A stretch of 64,000 bases of DNA from positions 3,312,792 through 3,376,791 of the forward strand of contig NZ_CP019434.1 of NCBI RefSeq assembly GCF_001975725.1. Direction: 5' to 3'. The notes below the pieces were generated by a model. It was not told the origin of the DNA. It saw only the letters and a program-made list of their open reading frames with translations, and did not search any database. Both the position numbers and the translations under genes were made by a program. Origin of the DNA: Acidihalobacter ferrooxydans (GTDB lineage: Bacteria; Pseudomonadota; Gammaproteobacteria; DSM-5130; Acidihalobacteraceae). Shown here in pieces: positions 22,334-32,823 of the stretch (position 1 is the first letter of the stretch; the number at the start of each line of letters is the position of its first letter).

Positions 22334-23050
22334 ATGCATCACCCCATCACGATAGGCCTGATCGGCGACTATTCACCCGAGGTAGTCGCTCATCGCGCTA
22401 TTCCCCATGCGCTTGCCCAGGCAGCCGAAGCCCTGCGATTCGGGATCGGCTTCGAATGGCTGCCAACGACTGAAATCGATTCGACGAGGCGACTTTCCAA
22501 GTTCGACGGCCTATGGTGCGTACCGGCCAGTCCATACCGGAACACGCATGGCGCCCTGATGGCGATTCGCCATGCGCGCGAGAACGCGATTCTCTATCTC
22601 GGCACATGCGGCGGTTGCCAGCATGCCATCCTCGAATATGCACGCAACGTACTTGGCTGGATCGATGCCGATCATGCCGAAACCACACCGGACGCTGGAC
22701 GCGCGGTCATCGCGCCGCTTGCCTGTGCACTGCTCGACGCAAGTGGCACGGTCGACCTCGTTCCAGGCAGCCGCCTTGCGGCGATTTACGGCCAGGAGTC
22801 CGCTACCGAGCAGTACCGTTGCAGCTTTGGCATCAATGAAGCATTTCGAGCGAAACTCACACAAGGACCGCTGCGCCTGGCAGCAACCGACGCGGAGAAT
22901 GGAGAGGTGCGCGCAGTGGAACTGGATGGCCACCCCTTTTTCATCGCTACGCTCTTCCAGCCGGAACGCGCCGCACTGCGGGACGAGCCCGCGCCATTGA
23001 TCAAAGCATTCGCGGCAGCATGCGTAACGGAGCGCGAGCAATCGCAATAA
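22334..23050 (+). CDS. Glutamine-amidotransferase-like protein (CTP synthase C-terminal-related)
   Basis: A 238-residue stand-alone class I glutamine amidotransferase fold resembling the C-terminal half of CTP synthase. It starts ITIGLIGDYSPEVVAH and carries the nucleophile elbow YLGTCGGCQHAILEYARNVLG with Cys92 as the expected nucleophile. A late HPFFIATLFQPERAA strand stands where CTP synthase has its HPE-type motif, here altered so that the His-Glu pair is uncertain. The family is, as I recall, described as CTP-synthase-related with some selenoprotein members; a second cysteine (Cys95) follows the nucleophile here. The start chosen is the ATG at 22334. The substrate is unknown. Confidence 0.8.
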   Translation: MHHPITIGLIGDYSPEVVAHRAIPHALAQAAEALRFGIGFEWLPTTEIDSTRRLSKFDGLWCVPASPYRNTHGALMAIRHARENAILYLGTCGGCQHAILEYARNVLGWIDADHAETTPDAGRAVIAPLACALLDASGTVDLVPGSRLAAIYGQESATEQYRCSFGINEAFRAKLTQGPLRLAATDAENGEVRAVELDGHPFFIATLFQPERAALRDEPAPLIKAFAAACVTEREQSQ

Positions 23051-23096
23051 ATGACGACCAGCGAACAAACCCGCAAGGCGGATTTCACTCATAAAC

Positions 23097-25274
23097 TCAG
23101 GCCAATATCTCCAGTTTCGCGTAAGCCAGCACCAGCCACTTGGCGCCATGATGGGCGAAGTTGACCTCGATCCGCGCCTGCGGACCCTGCCCCTCGTAGC
23201 CCGTCACTACACCCTCGCCGAATTTCGCGTGCGCGACGCGCTGACCGACGCGGATGCCGGGCGGCGCGTCGTCGAGCGGCGCACGTCGCGCCGACGCGGG
23301 ACGCGACCAGGACGGACGGCTGACTTGTGCGCGTGGGCGGACTTCCTCGATGAGTTCGGCGGGAATTTCGCCGAGAAAGCGTGAAGGTAGATTGTAGGTC
23401 TGCTGGCCGTGCAGGCGGCGCGTCTCGGCGGCGGTGAGGATCAGGCGCTGACGAGCGCGGGTGATGCCGACATAGCACAGCCGGCGTTCCTCTTCGAGCC
23501 GCCCCGGTTCCTCGATGGACATGCGGTGCGGGAACAGCCCTTCTTCCATGCCGCACAGAAAGACGAGCGGGAACTCCAGCCCCTTGGCCGAGTGCAGCGT
23601 CATCAGTTGCACACAGTCCTCCCAGGCTGAACCCTCGCCCTCGCCGGCCTCCAAAGCGGCGTGTGCGAGGAAGGCATCGAGCGCCGTCATGCCGGCGTGT
23701 TCCTCGGGGTCGAGGTGGAAGCCGCGTGCGGCGTTGGCGAGCTCCTCCAGGTTCTCCACCCGCGCCTCGCCACGCTCGCTCTTGTCCCTGGCGAAAAAGG
23801 CCTTGAGCGCCGAGCCTTCGACCACGCGCTCGACCTGTTCGTGCAGTTCCAGACCCTGCGTTTTCGCCGCCAGCGCCTCGATCAGTTCGAGGAAGCCGCG
23901 CAGCGCGTTGGCGGCGCGGGTGGCCAGCGTGCCCGCAGCCAGCACGGCCTGCGTCGCACGCCACAGGGAACTGCCTTCGGCCCGCGCCTGATCGCGCACA
24001 ACCTGCAAGGTGCGGTCCCCGACGCCGCGCGTCGGCTGATTGACCACGCGCTCGAACGAGGTGTCGTCGTCACGATGAGCCACCAGCCGCAGATAGGCCA
24101 GCGCGTCCTTGATCTCGGCCCGCTCGAAAAACCGCTGGCCACCGTATACGCGATACGGGATGCCGCGCCCGACCAACGCCTCTTCGATCACGCGCGACTG
24201 CGCGTTGGAGCGGTAAAGCACGGCAACTTCGCTGCGTTTACCGCCATAATCGACCCAGTCTTCGACCTGATCGACGACGTAACGCGCTTCGTCCAGATCG
24301 TTGTAGGCCATGTACAGGCGCAGCGGCTCGCCGGGTTCGCCTTCGGCCCAGAGCTGCTTGCCGAGCCGCCCCTGGTTATGGGCAATGACCGCGTTGGCGG
24401 CGTCGAGGATAGACGGCGTGGAGCGGTAGTTCTGCTCCAGACGCACGGTCTGCGTGCCGGGAAAATCGCGCGCGAAGTCCTGGATGTGTTCGATGCGCGC
24501 GCCGCGCCAGCCGTAGATCGACTGATCGTCGTCGCCGACCGCGAACACCGGCGAGTGTTCGCCGGCCAGCAGACGCAGCCAGGCGTATTGCAGCGCGTTG
24601 GTATCCTGGAATTCGTCGACCAGCAAATGTCGGAAACGGCGCTGATAGTGGCCGCGCAGTGCGTCGTTGTCGCGCAGCAGTTCCAGCGCGCGCAGCAGCA
24701 GCTCGGCGAAATCGACCGCGCCGGCCTGCCGGCAGGCGGCCTCATAGGCGCTGTAGATGCGGATAAACTGGGCGCTGGCCGGATCGCCGGTGTCGTCCAG
24801 ATGCTGCGGGCGCAGACCTTCGTCCTTGCGCCCGTTGATGAACCACTGCGCCTGGCGCGGCGGCCAGCGCGCCTCGTCCAGCTCCAGCCCGCGCAACACG
24901 CGACGAACCACACGCAGTTGGTCGTCACTGTCGAGGATCTGGAAGGCCTGCGGCAGCCCGGCTTCCCGCCAGTGCTGGCGCAGCAGACGATGCGCGAGGC
25001 CGTGAAACGTCCCCAGCCACATGCCGCTGGCGGGGATCTGCATCAGCGCCTCCACGCGCCCGCGCATTTCGTGCGCGGCCTTGTTGGTGAAGGTGACGGC
25101 GAGCAGGCTGTACGGCGAGAGGCCCTCGACGCGAATCAGCCAGGCGATGCGGTGAGTGAGCACGCGGGTCTTGCCGCTGCCCGCGCCGGCGAGCACGAGC
25201 ACCGGTCCGGGCGGCGCGGTGACGGCCTCGCGTTGCGCCGCGTTGAGGCCGGAAAGCAGATCGGAAACGTCCAT
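23097..25274 (-). CDS. uvrD: DNA helicase II UvrD
   Basis: Superfamily 1A 3'-5' DNA helicase for nucleotide excision and mismatch repair, 725 residues. Motif I is GAGSGKTRVLTHR, motif Ia VTFTNKAAHEM, motif II LLVDEFQDTN, motif III VGDDDQSIYGWRGA, motif IV LEQNYRST, and motif V/VI are LMTLHSAKGLEF and YVGITRARQRL. The C-terminal end (GQRVAHAKFGEGVV to the stop) is the Tudor-like domain that binds RNA polymerase in UvrD/PcrA. It converges with the amidotransferase gene and is divergent from sucA. Confidence 0.96.
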   Translation of the reverse strand: MDVSDLLSGLNAAQREAVTAPPGPVLVLAGAGSGKTRVLTHRIAWLIRVEGLSPYSLLAVTFTNKAAHEMRGRVEALMQIPASGMWLGTFHGLAHRLLRQHWREAGLPQAFQILDSDDQLRVVRRVLRGLELDEARWPPRQAQWFINGRKDEGLRPQHLDDTGDPASAQFIRIYSAYEAACRQAGAVDFAELLLRALELLRDNDALRGHYQRRFRHLLVDEFQDTNALQYAWLRLLAGEHSPVFAVGDDDQSIYGWRGARIEHIQDFARDFPGTQTVRLEQNYRSTPSILDAANAVIAHNQGRLGKQLWAEGEPGEPLRLYMAYNDLDEARYVVDQVEDWVDYGGKRSEVAVLYRSNAQSRVIEEALVGRGIPYRVYGGQRFFERAEIKDALAYLRLVAHRDDDTSFERVVNQPTRGVGDRTLQVVRDQARAEGSSLWRATQAVLAAGTLATRAANALRGFLELIEALAAKTQGLELHEQVERVVEGSALKAFFARDKSERGEARVENLEELANAARGFHLDPEEHAGMTALDAFLAHAALEAGEGEGSAWEDCVQLMTLHSAKGLEFPLVFLCGMEEGLFPHRMSIEEPGRLEEERRLCYVGITRARQRLILTAAETRRLHGQQTYNLPSRFLGEIPAELIEEVRPRAQVSRPSWSRPASARRAPLDDAPPGIRVGQRVAHAKFGEGVVTGYEGQGPQARIEVNFAHHGAKWLVLAYAKLEILA

Positions 25275-25418
25275 CGGTGAATTTTACACAAACGCGCCGC
25301 ACCACTCGGCTCAAGTTAAGCTATAGATATGTTGGATAACGGCATACAATCCGCACCAATGACGTCATCACTGCTCAATTGCACTGGCAAGACCTACAAA
25401 CGAGTCTAGAATCACCTC

Positions 25419-28247
25419 ATGGACGTACCCCCCGAAAAGCCCCTGGCACCGACGATGGAAGCGCAGTGGGCGGGCTCGCTGCTCTTTGGCAGCAATGCCG
25501 ACTACCTTGAAACCCTCTACGAAGCCTATCTGCGCGCACCGGACTCGGTCGACGCACGCTGGCGCGCTTATTTTGAACAGCTGCCGCAGGTCAACGGCCA
25601 CACCAGGGAAACCGCGCATTCGGCAATTCGCGCCGCCTTCGTGCAGCATGGCCGCAGCCTGCGCCCGGCGACGGTAATCACCCAGGATCACGAATCCAAG
25701 CAGTTGCGTGTGCAGAAACTGATCGCCGCCTACCGCTCACTGGGCCACACCTGCGCCGACATCGACCCGTTGCAACTGTATCAGCCGCCGGCACTCGAAG
25801 AGCTGACCCTGGAGTACTACGGGCTCGACGCGGCGGATCTGGATACCCGCTTCCGTACCGCCTCGCTCACCGACGACAGCCACGACACCCTGCGCGAAAT
25901 CATCGAGCGGCTGCAAGAGACCTATTGCGGCCCGGTCGGCGCGGAATACATGCATATCGCCTCGATGCCCAAAAAGCGCTGGCTGCAGCAGCAACTGGAA
26001 AGCTCGCGCGCGCGCGTCGAGCTCGACCGCGATCAGCGGCTCTATCTGCTGCAACGCCTGACTGCAGCCGAAGCGCTCGAACGCCACCTGCATTCGAAAT
26101 ACATCGGCCAGAAACGTTTCTCGCTGGAAGGTGGCGAAGGCCTGATACCGCTACTCGATACGCTGATCGAGAAAGCCGCCGCCGAAGGCATTCGTGAAAC
26201 GGTCATCGGCATGGCGCACCGCGGCCGGCTGAACGTGCTCATCAACATCATGGGCAAGTCGCCACAGGAACTGTTCCACGAATTCGAAGGCCTCCACGAC
26301 GACAAACTGCGCGCCGGCGACGTCAAATATCACCTCGGCTTTTCGTCCGACCGCCTGACCGCCGCCGGCCCGATCCACCTCGCGCTGGCCTTCAATCCCT
26401 CGCACCTGGAAATCGTCGGCCCGGTGGTCGAAGGTTCGGTGCGCGCGCGGCAGGATCGGCGCGGCGACCGTGAAGGCCGCGAAGTCATGCCCATCGTCAT
26501 CCACGGCGACGCCGCCTTCGCCGGCCAGGGCGTGGTGATGGAAACGCTGAACATGTCGCAGACGCGGGGCTTTGCGACCAAGGGTACGGTTCACATCGTG
26601 GTGAACAACCAGATCGGCTTCACCACCAGCATGAGCGCCGACGCGCGCTCCAGCCAGTACTGCACCGACATCGCCAAAATGATCGGCGCGCCGATCCTGC
26701 ACGTCAACGGCGACCACCCGGAGGCACTGGTGTTCGTCACCCGGCTCGCCCTTGACTACCGCATGCGCTATGGCGAAGACGTGATCATTGACCTTGTCTG
26801 CTACCGTCGCCACGGCCACAACGAAGCCGACGAGCCGCGCGCCACGCAGCCGGTCATGTACCACCGCATCCAGGAACTGCCGACCACCCGCGAGCGCTAC
26901 GCCGCGGCGCTGGCAAAGAGCGGCCTGATCGAACCGGACACCGGAGAACGCATGCTGGAAGAGGCGCGCGCCCGGCTCGAATCCGGCCCGCCATTGGTGT
27001 CGATGAGCGACATTCACACGCATGCCGATCCGGCGCACACCGCCAACTGGGCGCCGTATTACAACGCCGACCCCAATTCCGAGTGTGACACCGCCGTGCC
27101 GCTGGATCGACTGCAATCGCTCGCCGCACGCCTGCAGGTCATCCCCGAAGGCTTCGAACTCCAGGGTCGCGTCGCCAAGATCATGGAAGACCGGCGCAAG
27201 ATGGCGGCGGGCGCGCTGCCGATGGACTGGGGCTTTGCCGAAATCATGGCCTACGCGACCCTGGTCACCGAAGGTCACCCCGTACGCCTGTGCGGCCAGG
27301 ACACCGGCCGGGGTACGTTTTTCCATCGGCATGCCGTGCTCCACAACCAGCTGCGTCGCGAGGCCTATGTACCCCTGCGCCAGCTCGACCCCGAACAGGC
27401 GGATTTTCTGGTTATCGACTCCCTGCTGTCGGAAGAAGCCGTGCTCGCCTTCGAGTACGGTTACGCCACCGCCTCGCCGGAAGCGCTCGTGATCTGGGAG
27501 GCGCAGTTCGGCGATTTCGCCAATGGCGCGCAAGTCGTGATCGACCAGTTCATCAGTTCCGGCGAGGAAAAATGGGGCCGCCTCTGCGGCCTGACCCTGC
27601 TGCTGCCGCATGGTTACGAGGGCCAGGGCGCCGAACACTCATCGGCCCGCCTCGAACGCTTCCTGCAGCTATGCGCAAACGACAACATGCAGGTGTGCTA
27701 CCCCACCACTCCCGCGCAGGTATTTCACATGCTGCGCCGACAGATCTTGCGTCGCCTGCGCAAGCCGCTGATCGTGATGTCGCCCAAGAGCCTCCTGCGC
27801 CACAAACAGGCCGTCAGCAGCCTCGATGATCTCACCGGCGGCAGTTTCCAGGAAGTGATACAGGAAACCGATGCGCTGGTATCCAAGGAGGTTGGCACCG
27901 TCGTGCTGTGCTCCGGCCGCGTGTATTACGACCTGCTCGAACGCCGCCGCAACGACGAACGCCATGATCTCGCCATCCTGCGCATCGAACAGCTCTATCC
28001 GTTCCCTGAACGCGAACTCAAGCAGGCGTTGCGCCGTTATACCAATGCCGAACGCTTCGTCTGGTGCCAGGAAGAGCCGATCAATCAGGGTGCCTGGATA
28101 TCGGTACGCGACAAACTGCAGCGCGTGATCGGCGGCGAACGCCGGCTCGATTGCGTCGCGCGCCCCGAAGCCGCCGCCCCGGCCGTCGGCTATTTCGAGC
28201 TGCATACCCGTCAGTTGCACGACCTGCTCAACGCGGTATTCGTCTGA
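25419..28247 (+). CDS. sucA: 2-oxoglutarate dehydrogenase E1 component
   Basis: Thiamine-diphosphate-dependent decarboxylase of the 2-oxoglutarate dehydrogenase complex, 942 residues, cytoplasmic, citric acid cycle. The N-terminus (SLLFGSNADYLETLYEAYLR) is the E2-binding segment. Further family blocks are FSLEGGEGLIPLLDTLIE, GMAHRGRLNVL, HLGFSSDR, the ThDP motif GDAAFAGQGVV...NNQIGFTT, and GQDTGRGTFFHRHAVL. The length is normal. The start ATG has only a weak Shine-Dalgarno sequence. sucB follows after 33 bases. Confidence 0.97.
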   Translation: MDVPPEKPLAPTMEAQWAGSLLFGSNADYLETLYEAYLRAPDSVDARWRAYFEQLPQVNGHTRETAHSAIRAAFVQHGRSLRPATVITQDHESKQLRVQKLIAAYRSLGHTCADIDPLQLYQPPALEELTLEYYGLDAADLDTRFRTASLTDDSHDTLREIIERLQETYCGPVGAEYMHIASMPKKRWLQQQLESSRARVELDRDQRLYLLQRLTAAEALERHLHSKYIGQKRFSLEGGEGLIPLLDTLIEKAAAEGIRETVIGMAHRGRLNVLINIMGKSPQELFHEFEGLHDDKLRAGDVKYHLGFSSDRLTAAGPIHLALAFNPSHLEIVGPVVEGSVRARQDRRGDREGREVMPIVIHGDAAFAGQGVVMETLNMSQTRGFATKGTVHIVVNNQIGFTTSMSADARSSQYCTDIAKMIGAPILHVNGDHPEALVFVTRLALDYRMRYGEDVIIDLVCYRRHGHNEADEPRATQPVMYHRIQELPTTRERYAAALAKSGLIEPDTGERMLEEARARLESGPPLVSMSDIHTHADPAHTANWAPYYNADPNSECDTAVPLDRLQSLAARLQVIPEGFELQGRVAKIMEDRRKMAAGALPMDWGFAEIMAYATLVTEGHPVRLCGQDTGRGTFFHRHAVLHNQLRREAYVPLRQLDPEQADFLVIDSLLSEEAVLAFEYGYATASPEALVIWEAQFGDFANGAQVVIDQFISSGEEKWGRLCGLTLLLPHGYEGQGAEHSSARLERFLQLCANDNMQVCYPTTPAQVFHMLRRQILRRLRKPLIVMSPKSLLRHKQAVSSLDDLTGGSFQEVIQETDALVSKEVGTVVLCSGRVYYDLLERRRNDERHDLAILRIEQLYPFPERELKQALRRYTNAERFVWCQEEPINQGAWISVRDKLQRVIGGERRLDCVARPEAAAPAVGYFELHTRQLHDLLNAVFV

Positions 28248-28280
28248 TATTCACCCCGTACATGGAGATAGCCGCCCCTC

Positions 28281-29516
<1,236 letters not shown>

Positions 29517-29744
29517 TGCAGCGCCTCGCGGCCAGCGCGCCCTGAGCGTCGCGTAACCGCGTACGCCCGGCAATCTGCCGCTGACGCGTCTGGAGCGTCC
29601 CGTCGCATCCAGCGCGCGCGCACCTGAAACAACCTGACCGCCGATGTCCCGCGCAACGGCGGTGGACCGACCCCGTCTTTCCGGCCAACGCGGGGAACCC
29701 CGGAACGATGGCCTCACAACACACTATTTGTGGAGAAAGAAGCC

Positions 29745-31187
29745 ATGGAAAAGGATTACGACCTGATCGTCGTCGGCGCCGGCCCAGCCGGCTACGTCGC
29801 CGCACTGCGCGCTGCCCAACTCGGCCTCAAGGTCGGCTGTATTGACAACTGGCTCGACGCCGACGGCAAGCCCAGTCTCGGCGGCACCTGCCTCAACGTC
29901 GGCTGCATACCGTCCAAGGCCTTGCTCGACACGTCACATCATTATGACTCCCTGCTGCGCGAATATGCCGACCACGGCGTGTTGGTCGATGGCCTGCGTA
30001 TCGATGTCGAGACCATGCAAACGCGCAAGCGCAGCGTGGTCGGCACCCTCACCCAGGGCATTGCAACGCTGTTCAAGGCCGCCGACATCGACTGGCTCAA
30101 AGGGCACGGCCAGCTGCTCGGCAGCGGCCGCGTCGGCTTCGCCGCCCATGACCGCAAAACGCCCCGGGAACTTAGCGCAGACAACATCATCCTCGCCCCC
30201 GGCTCGCTGCCGAGCGCGCTCGACGCTGCCGCGCTGGACGGCGATTACGTGGTCGACTCCACCGGCGGACTCGAATTCAGCGAAGTACCCAAACGACTCG
30301 CCGTCATCGGCGCCGGTGCCATCGGCCTGGAACTGGGCAGCGTATGGCGCCGCCTGGGCGCGGAGGTAACCCTGCTCGAAGCGCAGCCCGAATTCCTGCC
30401 CATCGCCGACCAATCGCTCGCCCGCATGGCATTCAAGAGCTATACCGCGCAAGGCCTGCAAATCCGCCTGGGCGCGCGGATCAAATCCGCCAAGCTCAGC
30501 GGCAAGAGCGTGCGCGTGGTCTACGAAGACGCCAACGGCGAGCAGCAGGAGCGCTATGACCGCGTGATCGTCGCGGTCGGTCGTCGGCCGAATACCGTGG
30601 GGTTGAATGCCGAAGGCAGCGGTCTGCTGCTCGACGAACGCGGGTGTATCCATGTCGATGACCACTGCCGCACCAACCTGCCCGGCGTGTGGGCAATCGG
30701 CGACGCCGTGCGCGGCCCCATGCTCGCGCACAAAGGCGAAGAAGAAGGCGTGATGGTCGCCGAGCGCATCGCCGGACTGCATTCCAGCGTCGACCACAAC
30801 CTGATTCCCGCAGTGATCTACACCCACCCCGAGTTCGCCTGGGTCGGGCCGACCGAGCAGCGCCTCAAACAGGCTGGCATACCGTATCGCAGTGGCCGCT
30901 TCCCGCTGGCCGCCAATGGCCGCGCCCGCGCGCAAGGCGACACCGAGGGCGAAATCAAGCTGCTCGCCCACGCCGAAACCGATCGCCTGCTGGCCGCGCA
31001 CATGTTTGGCGCAAACGCCTCCGATCTGATCGCTCAGGCCGTTATCGCCATTTCATTGCAGGCCTCCGCGGAAGACCTCGCCCGCACCGTATTCGCTCAC
31101 CCGACGCTGTCGGAAGCCGTGCACGAAGCCGCCCTGGCGGTGGACGGGCGCGCGCTGCATAGCGCGGCCAGACCCAAACGCGGTTAA
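29745..31187 (+). CDS. lpdA: Dihydrolipoyl dehydrogenase (E3)
   Basis: FAD-dependent enzyme that re-oxidises the lipoyl arm of E2, 480 residues. Dinucleotide-binding GAGPAGYVAALRAAQLG, redox-active disulfide GGTCLNVGCIPSKALL, NAD-binding VIGAGAIGLELGSVWRRLGA, and C-terminal HPTLSEAVHEAAL with the catalytic His-Glu pair are present. The start chosen is the ATG at 29745 behind GGAGAAAG; an upstream in-frame GTG at 29730 would overlap that site. It lies 228 bases after sucB, an unusually wide gap for this operon. Confidence 0.96.
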   Translation: MEKDYDLIVVGAGPAGYVAALRAAQLGLKVGCIDNWLDADGKPSLGGTCLNVGCIPSKALLDTSHHYDSLLREYADHGVLVDGLRIDVETMQTRKRSVVGTLTQGIATLFKAADIDWLKGHGQLLGSGRVGFAAHDRKTPRELSADNIILAPGSLPSALDAAALDGDYVVDSTGGLEFSEVPKRLAVIGAGAIGLELGSVWRRLGAEVTLLEAQPEFLPIADQSLARMAFKSYTAQGLQIRLGARIKSAKLSGKSVRVVYEDANGEQQERYDRVIVAVGRRPNTVGLNAEGSGLLLDERGCIHVDDHCRTNLPGVWAIGDAVRGPMLAHKGEEEGVMVAERIAGLHSSVDHNLIPAVIYTHPEFAWVGPTEQRLKQAGIPYRSGRFPLAANGRARAQGDTEGEIKLLAHAETDRLLAAHMFGANASDLIAQAVIAISLQASAEDLARTVFAHPTLSEAVHEAALAVDGRALHSAARPKRG

Positions 31188-31354
31188 CCGGGGCTCACCC
31201 GCGCGTGAATCAGCGCACCCACCCGCCCAGACTTCCGCGCCGCGCTATCCGCGTTTGACCAAATCATTCAAGCTGGATAAACAGGCTCGGTTCTTTCGCC
31301 TGCCCGGCCTCAACACCGCAGCCGATTCTTTCCAAGTCCGACAGGCTCCCAACA
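31188..31354. other. Intergenic DNA after lpdA, with half of a family 1 repeat
   Basis: About 170 bases between the lpdA stop and the family 2 element. Besides the half-repeat at 31316-31347 I see no gene, and no clear terminator hairpin for the suc operon. Confidence 0.4.
31316..31347. repeat. Family 1 MITE-like repeat, half copy D
   Basis: One end only: CCGCAGCCGATTCTT followed by TCCAAGTCCGACAGGCT (31331-31347), the exact 17-base right terminal repeat of copy B at 54881-55039, continuing 15 bases inward with the complement of the copy B left interior. The other end is missing. Confidence 0.75.
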
Positions 31355-31681
31355 TAACCCGGATATTTCATCACTACCGCTGATCTCGCACCGGATCGTG
31401 TTTTCACAAGAGGATTTCCGAGGAATGGCGGCGTATCTGAGATGATGGCCGACTGAGGAAATATCCATTGTTAACCCGGACAATCCATTAGGCGTGACGC
31501 CCTTGCTTGATCTTTGCATCCACAGATTGTTTCCACGCTCAGGCACCGCGCGACCATGCCGCTTGCCGAAGAAACAACCTGTGAATCAAAATCTCTGCGC
31601 AACATCACCTCGCCTAATGGATCATCCGGGTTGAATCAAGAGACCCGCTGGATCGCCAGTAGTTGTGAAACATTCGGGTTA
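31355..31681. repeat. Family 2 MITE-like element, copy 1, with a nested insertion
   Basis: Left end TAACCCGGATATTTCATCAC (31355 on) and right end ending CATTCGGGTTA (31681) form imperfect terminal inverted repeats of about 26 bases. The interior (CTCGC-CCGGAT-GTGTTTTCACAAG ... GCCGACTGAGGAAATATCC) matches copy 2 at 33406-33571 in the same orientation. The element is split after AATATCCATTGT by a second element (31473-31632), and its own sequence resumes at GAATCAAGAG. Its right end supplies the stop codon of the dehydrogenase pseudogene. Confidence 0.8.
31473..31632. repeat. Family 3 MITE-like element nested inside family 2
   Basis: A 160-base element with terminal inverted repeats. The left arm AACCCGGACAATCCATTAGG matches the complement of the right arm (31611-31632) at 20 of 22 positions. 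The same sequence without its host is found, more diverged, at 55723-55844 and 59280-59442. There is no coding capacity. Confidence 0.8.
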
Positions 31682-32633
31682 AAGACTCCACGACAAACCT
31701 GCGGCCTTCTCGGTCATGTCCCAAAGCTTTTTCATGACGGGCTTGTCATGGGCATACGGTTCGAGGGTGCCCATGCCCACGGGGCCGACGAATTCCATGC
31801 GGCCCGTGGGGCCGTAGAACGCCCGTTGCTCCAGGCCGTCTTCGGTGGCGCACATGACTTCGGGGTAGGCACCCTGCTCAGCGGTTTGCACCATGGGTGT
31901 CTTGGTCATGAGCCAGAAGGTCATGCGCGTCAGAAGTCCGCCGCTGGTCGTGATGAGCGACGTGCGCGACGATCCGGGGTGACAGACATAGACCTTGACG
32001 CCGGTCTTGTTCGCCGCGGCGAGCCGGTCCTGCAGTTCGTAGGCGAACATCATCTGCGCCAGCTTGCTCTGGCTGTAGGCGGCATTGGCGCTGTAGCCCT
32101 TGTCCCAGTTTATGTCGTCGAAACGGATCGTTCGCAGCCCCATCTTGTAGCCAAGGCTGGCCACGACGACAATCCTGCCCCCCGATACCTCGATGCGCTC
32201 GAACAGCAGGCCGCACAGCAGGAAGTGACCGTAGTGGTTGGTGCCAAGCTGGCTCTCGAAACCATCCACGGTCAGCTTGCGTTCGGGAACCTGCGCAATG
32301 GCCGCATTGCAGATCAGGGCATCGATCCGCGGCACGCTTCTCAGCACTTCTTTGGCCGCGGCGCGCACGCTGGCCAGATCGCCCAGATCCATGCGAATGA
32401 AGTGCACATCGGCATTCGACCCAAGAGCCTGCTTCAAACGCTCGATAGCGGCGGTGGTTTTTTCGGCGTTGCGGTTGAGCATCACCGCGCGCGCGCCCCT
32501 GGCGAGTAGCAGCCGCGCCGCTTCGAAGCCCGTGCCCGAATTGGCGCCGGTAATGAGGTAGGTCTTGCCGGCAAGCGACCCCCAGACGGTCGGGAGTCCA
32601 GCCTTGCGGGCCGAAGGGATTGTGCTTTATCGT
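31679..32633 (-). pseudogene. Short-chain dehydrogenase/reductase, frameshifted near the N-terminus
   Basis: The product resembles SDR enzymes of the retinol dehydrogenase/protochlorophyllide-reductase-like type. The N-terminal part (TIKHNPFGPQGWTPDRLG) is in one frame. The cofactor motif KTYLITGANSGTGFEAARLL and the rest, with NAAIA, SLGYKMG and catalytic Tyr-x3-Lys in YSQSKLAQM, are in the next. The frames join at a run of five C (32579-32583); four would restore one open frame. No ATG precedes the TIKHNP segment in frame, only ACG/ATA behind AAAGGA or a GTG further up. It is either decayed or a homopolymer sequencing error. It is divergent from the tetR gene, its likely regulator. Confidence 0.75.
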
Positions 32634-32788
32634 GAGTTCCTTTTTCGGTTGAATGACAGCCACGCCACATGGGTAGCCGTGTTCACGCGGTCGACCTTGC
32701 CCGAAAGGATCGCATCGACTTTCCCGGACACGCCGCGCCCTGATGCACGGAACATGCGGTACGACCATTGCGGTCCAATCATAAACAA

Positions 32789-32815
32789 GTTGACAATTTC
32801 TGAATGAATGTCAAC
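32789..32815. promoter_or_regulatory. Inverted repeat GTTGACA-N13-TGTCAAC before tetR
   Basis: Perfect 7-bp arms 13 bases apart, ending 8 bases before the tetR start, between the divergent dehydrogenase and tetR. The arms include TTGACA, which could also be a -35 box. This is the typical place for autoregulation by a TetR dimer. Confidence 0.55.
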
Positions 32816-32823
32816 ATGTCGCC

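Noticed and set aside
26151-27638. Long open frame antisense to sucA
   Set aside because: Overlaps fully with the well-supported sucA gene; the translation shows no recognisable domain.
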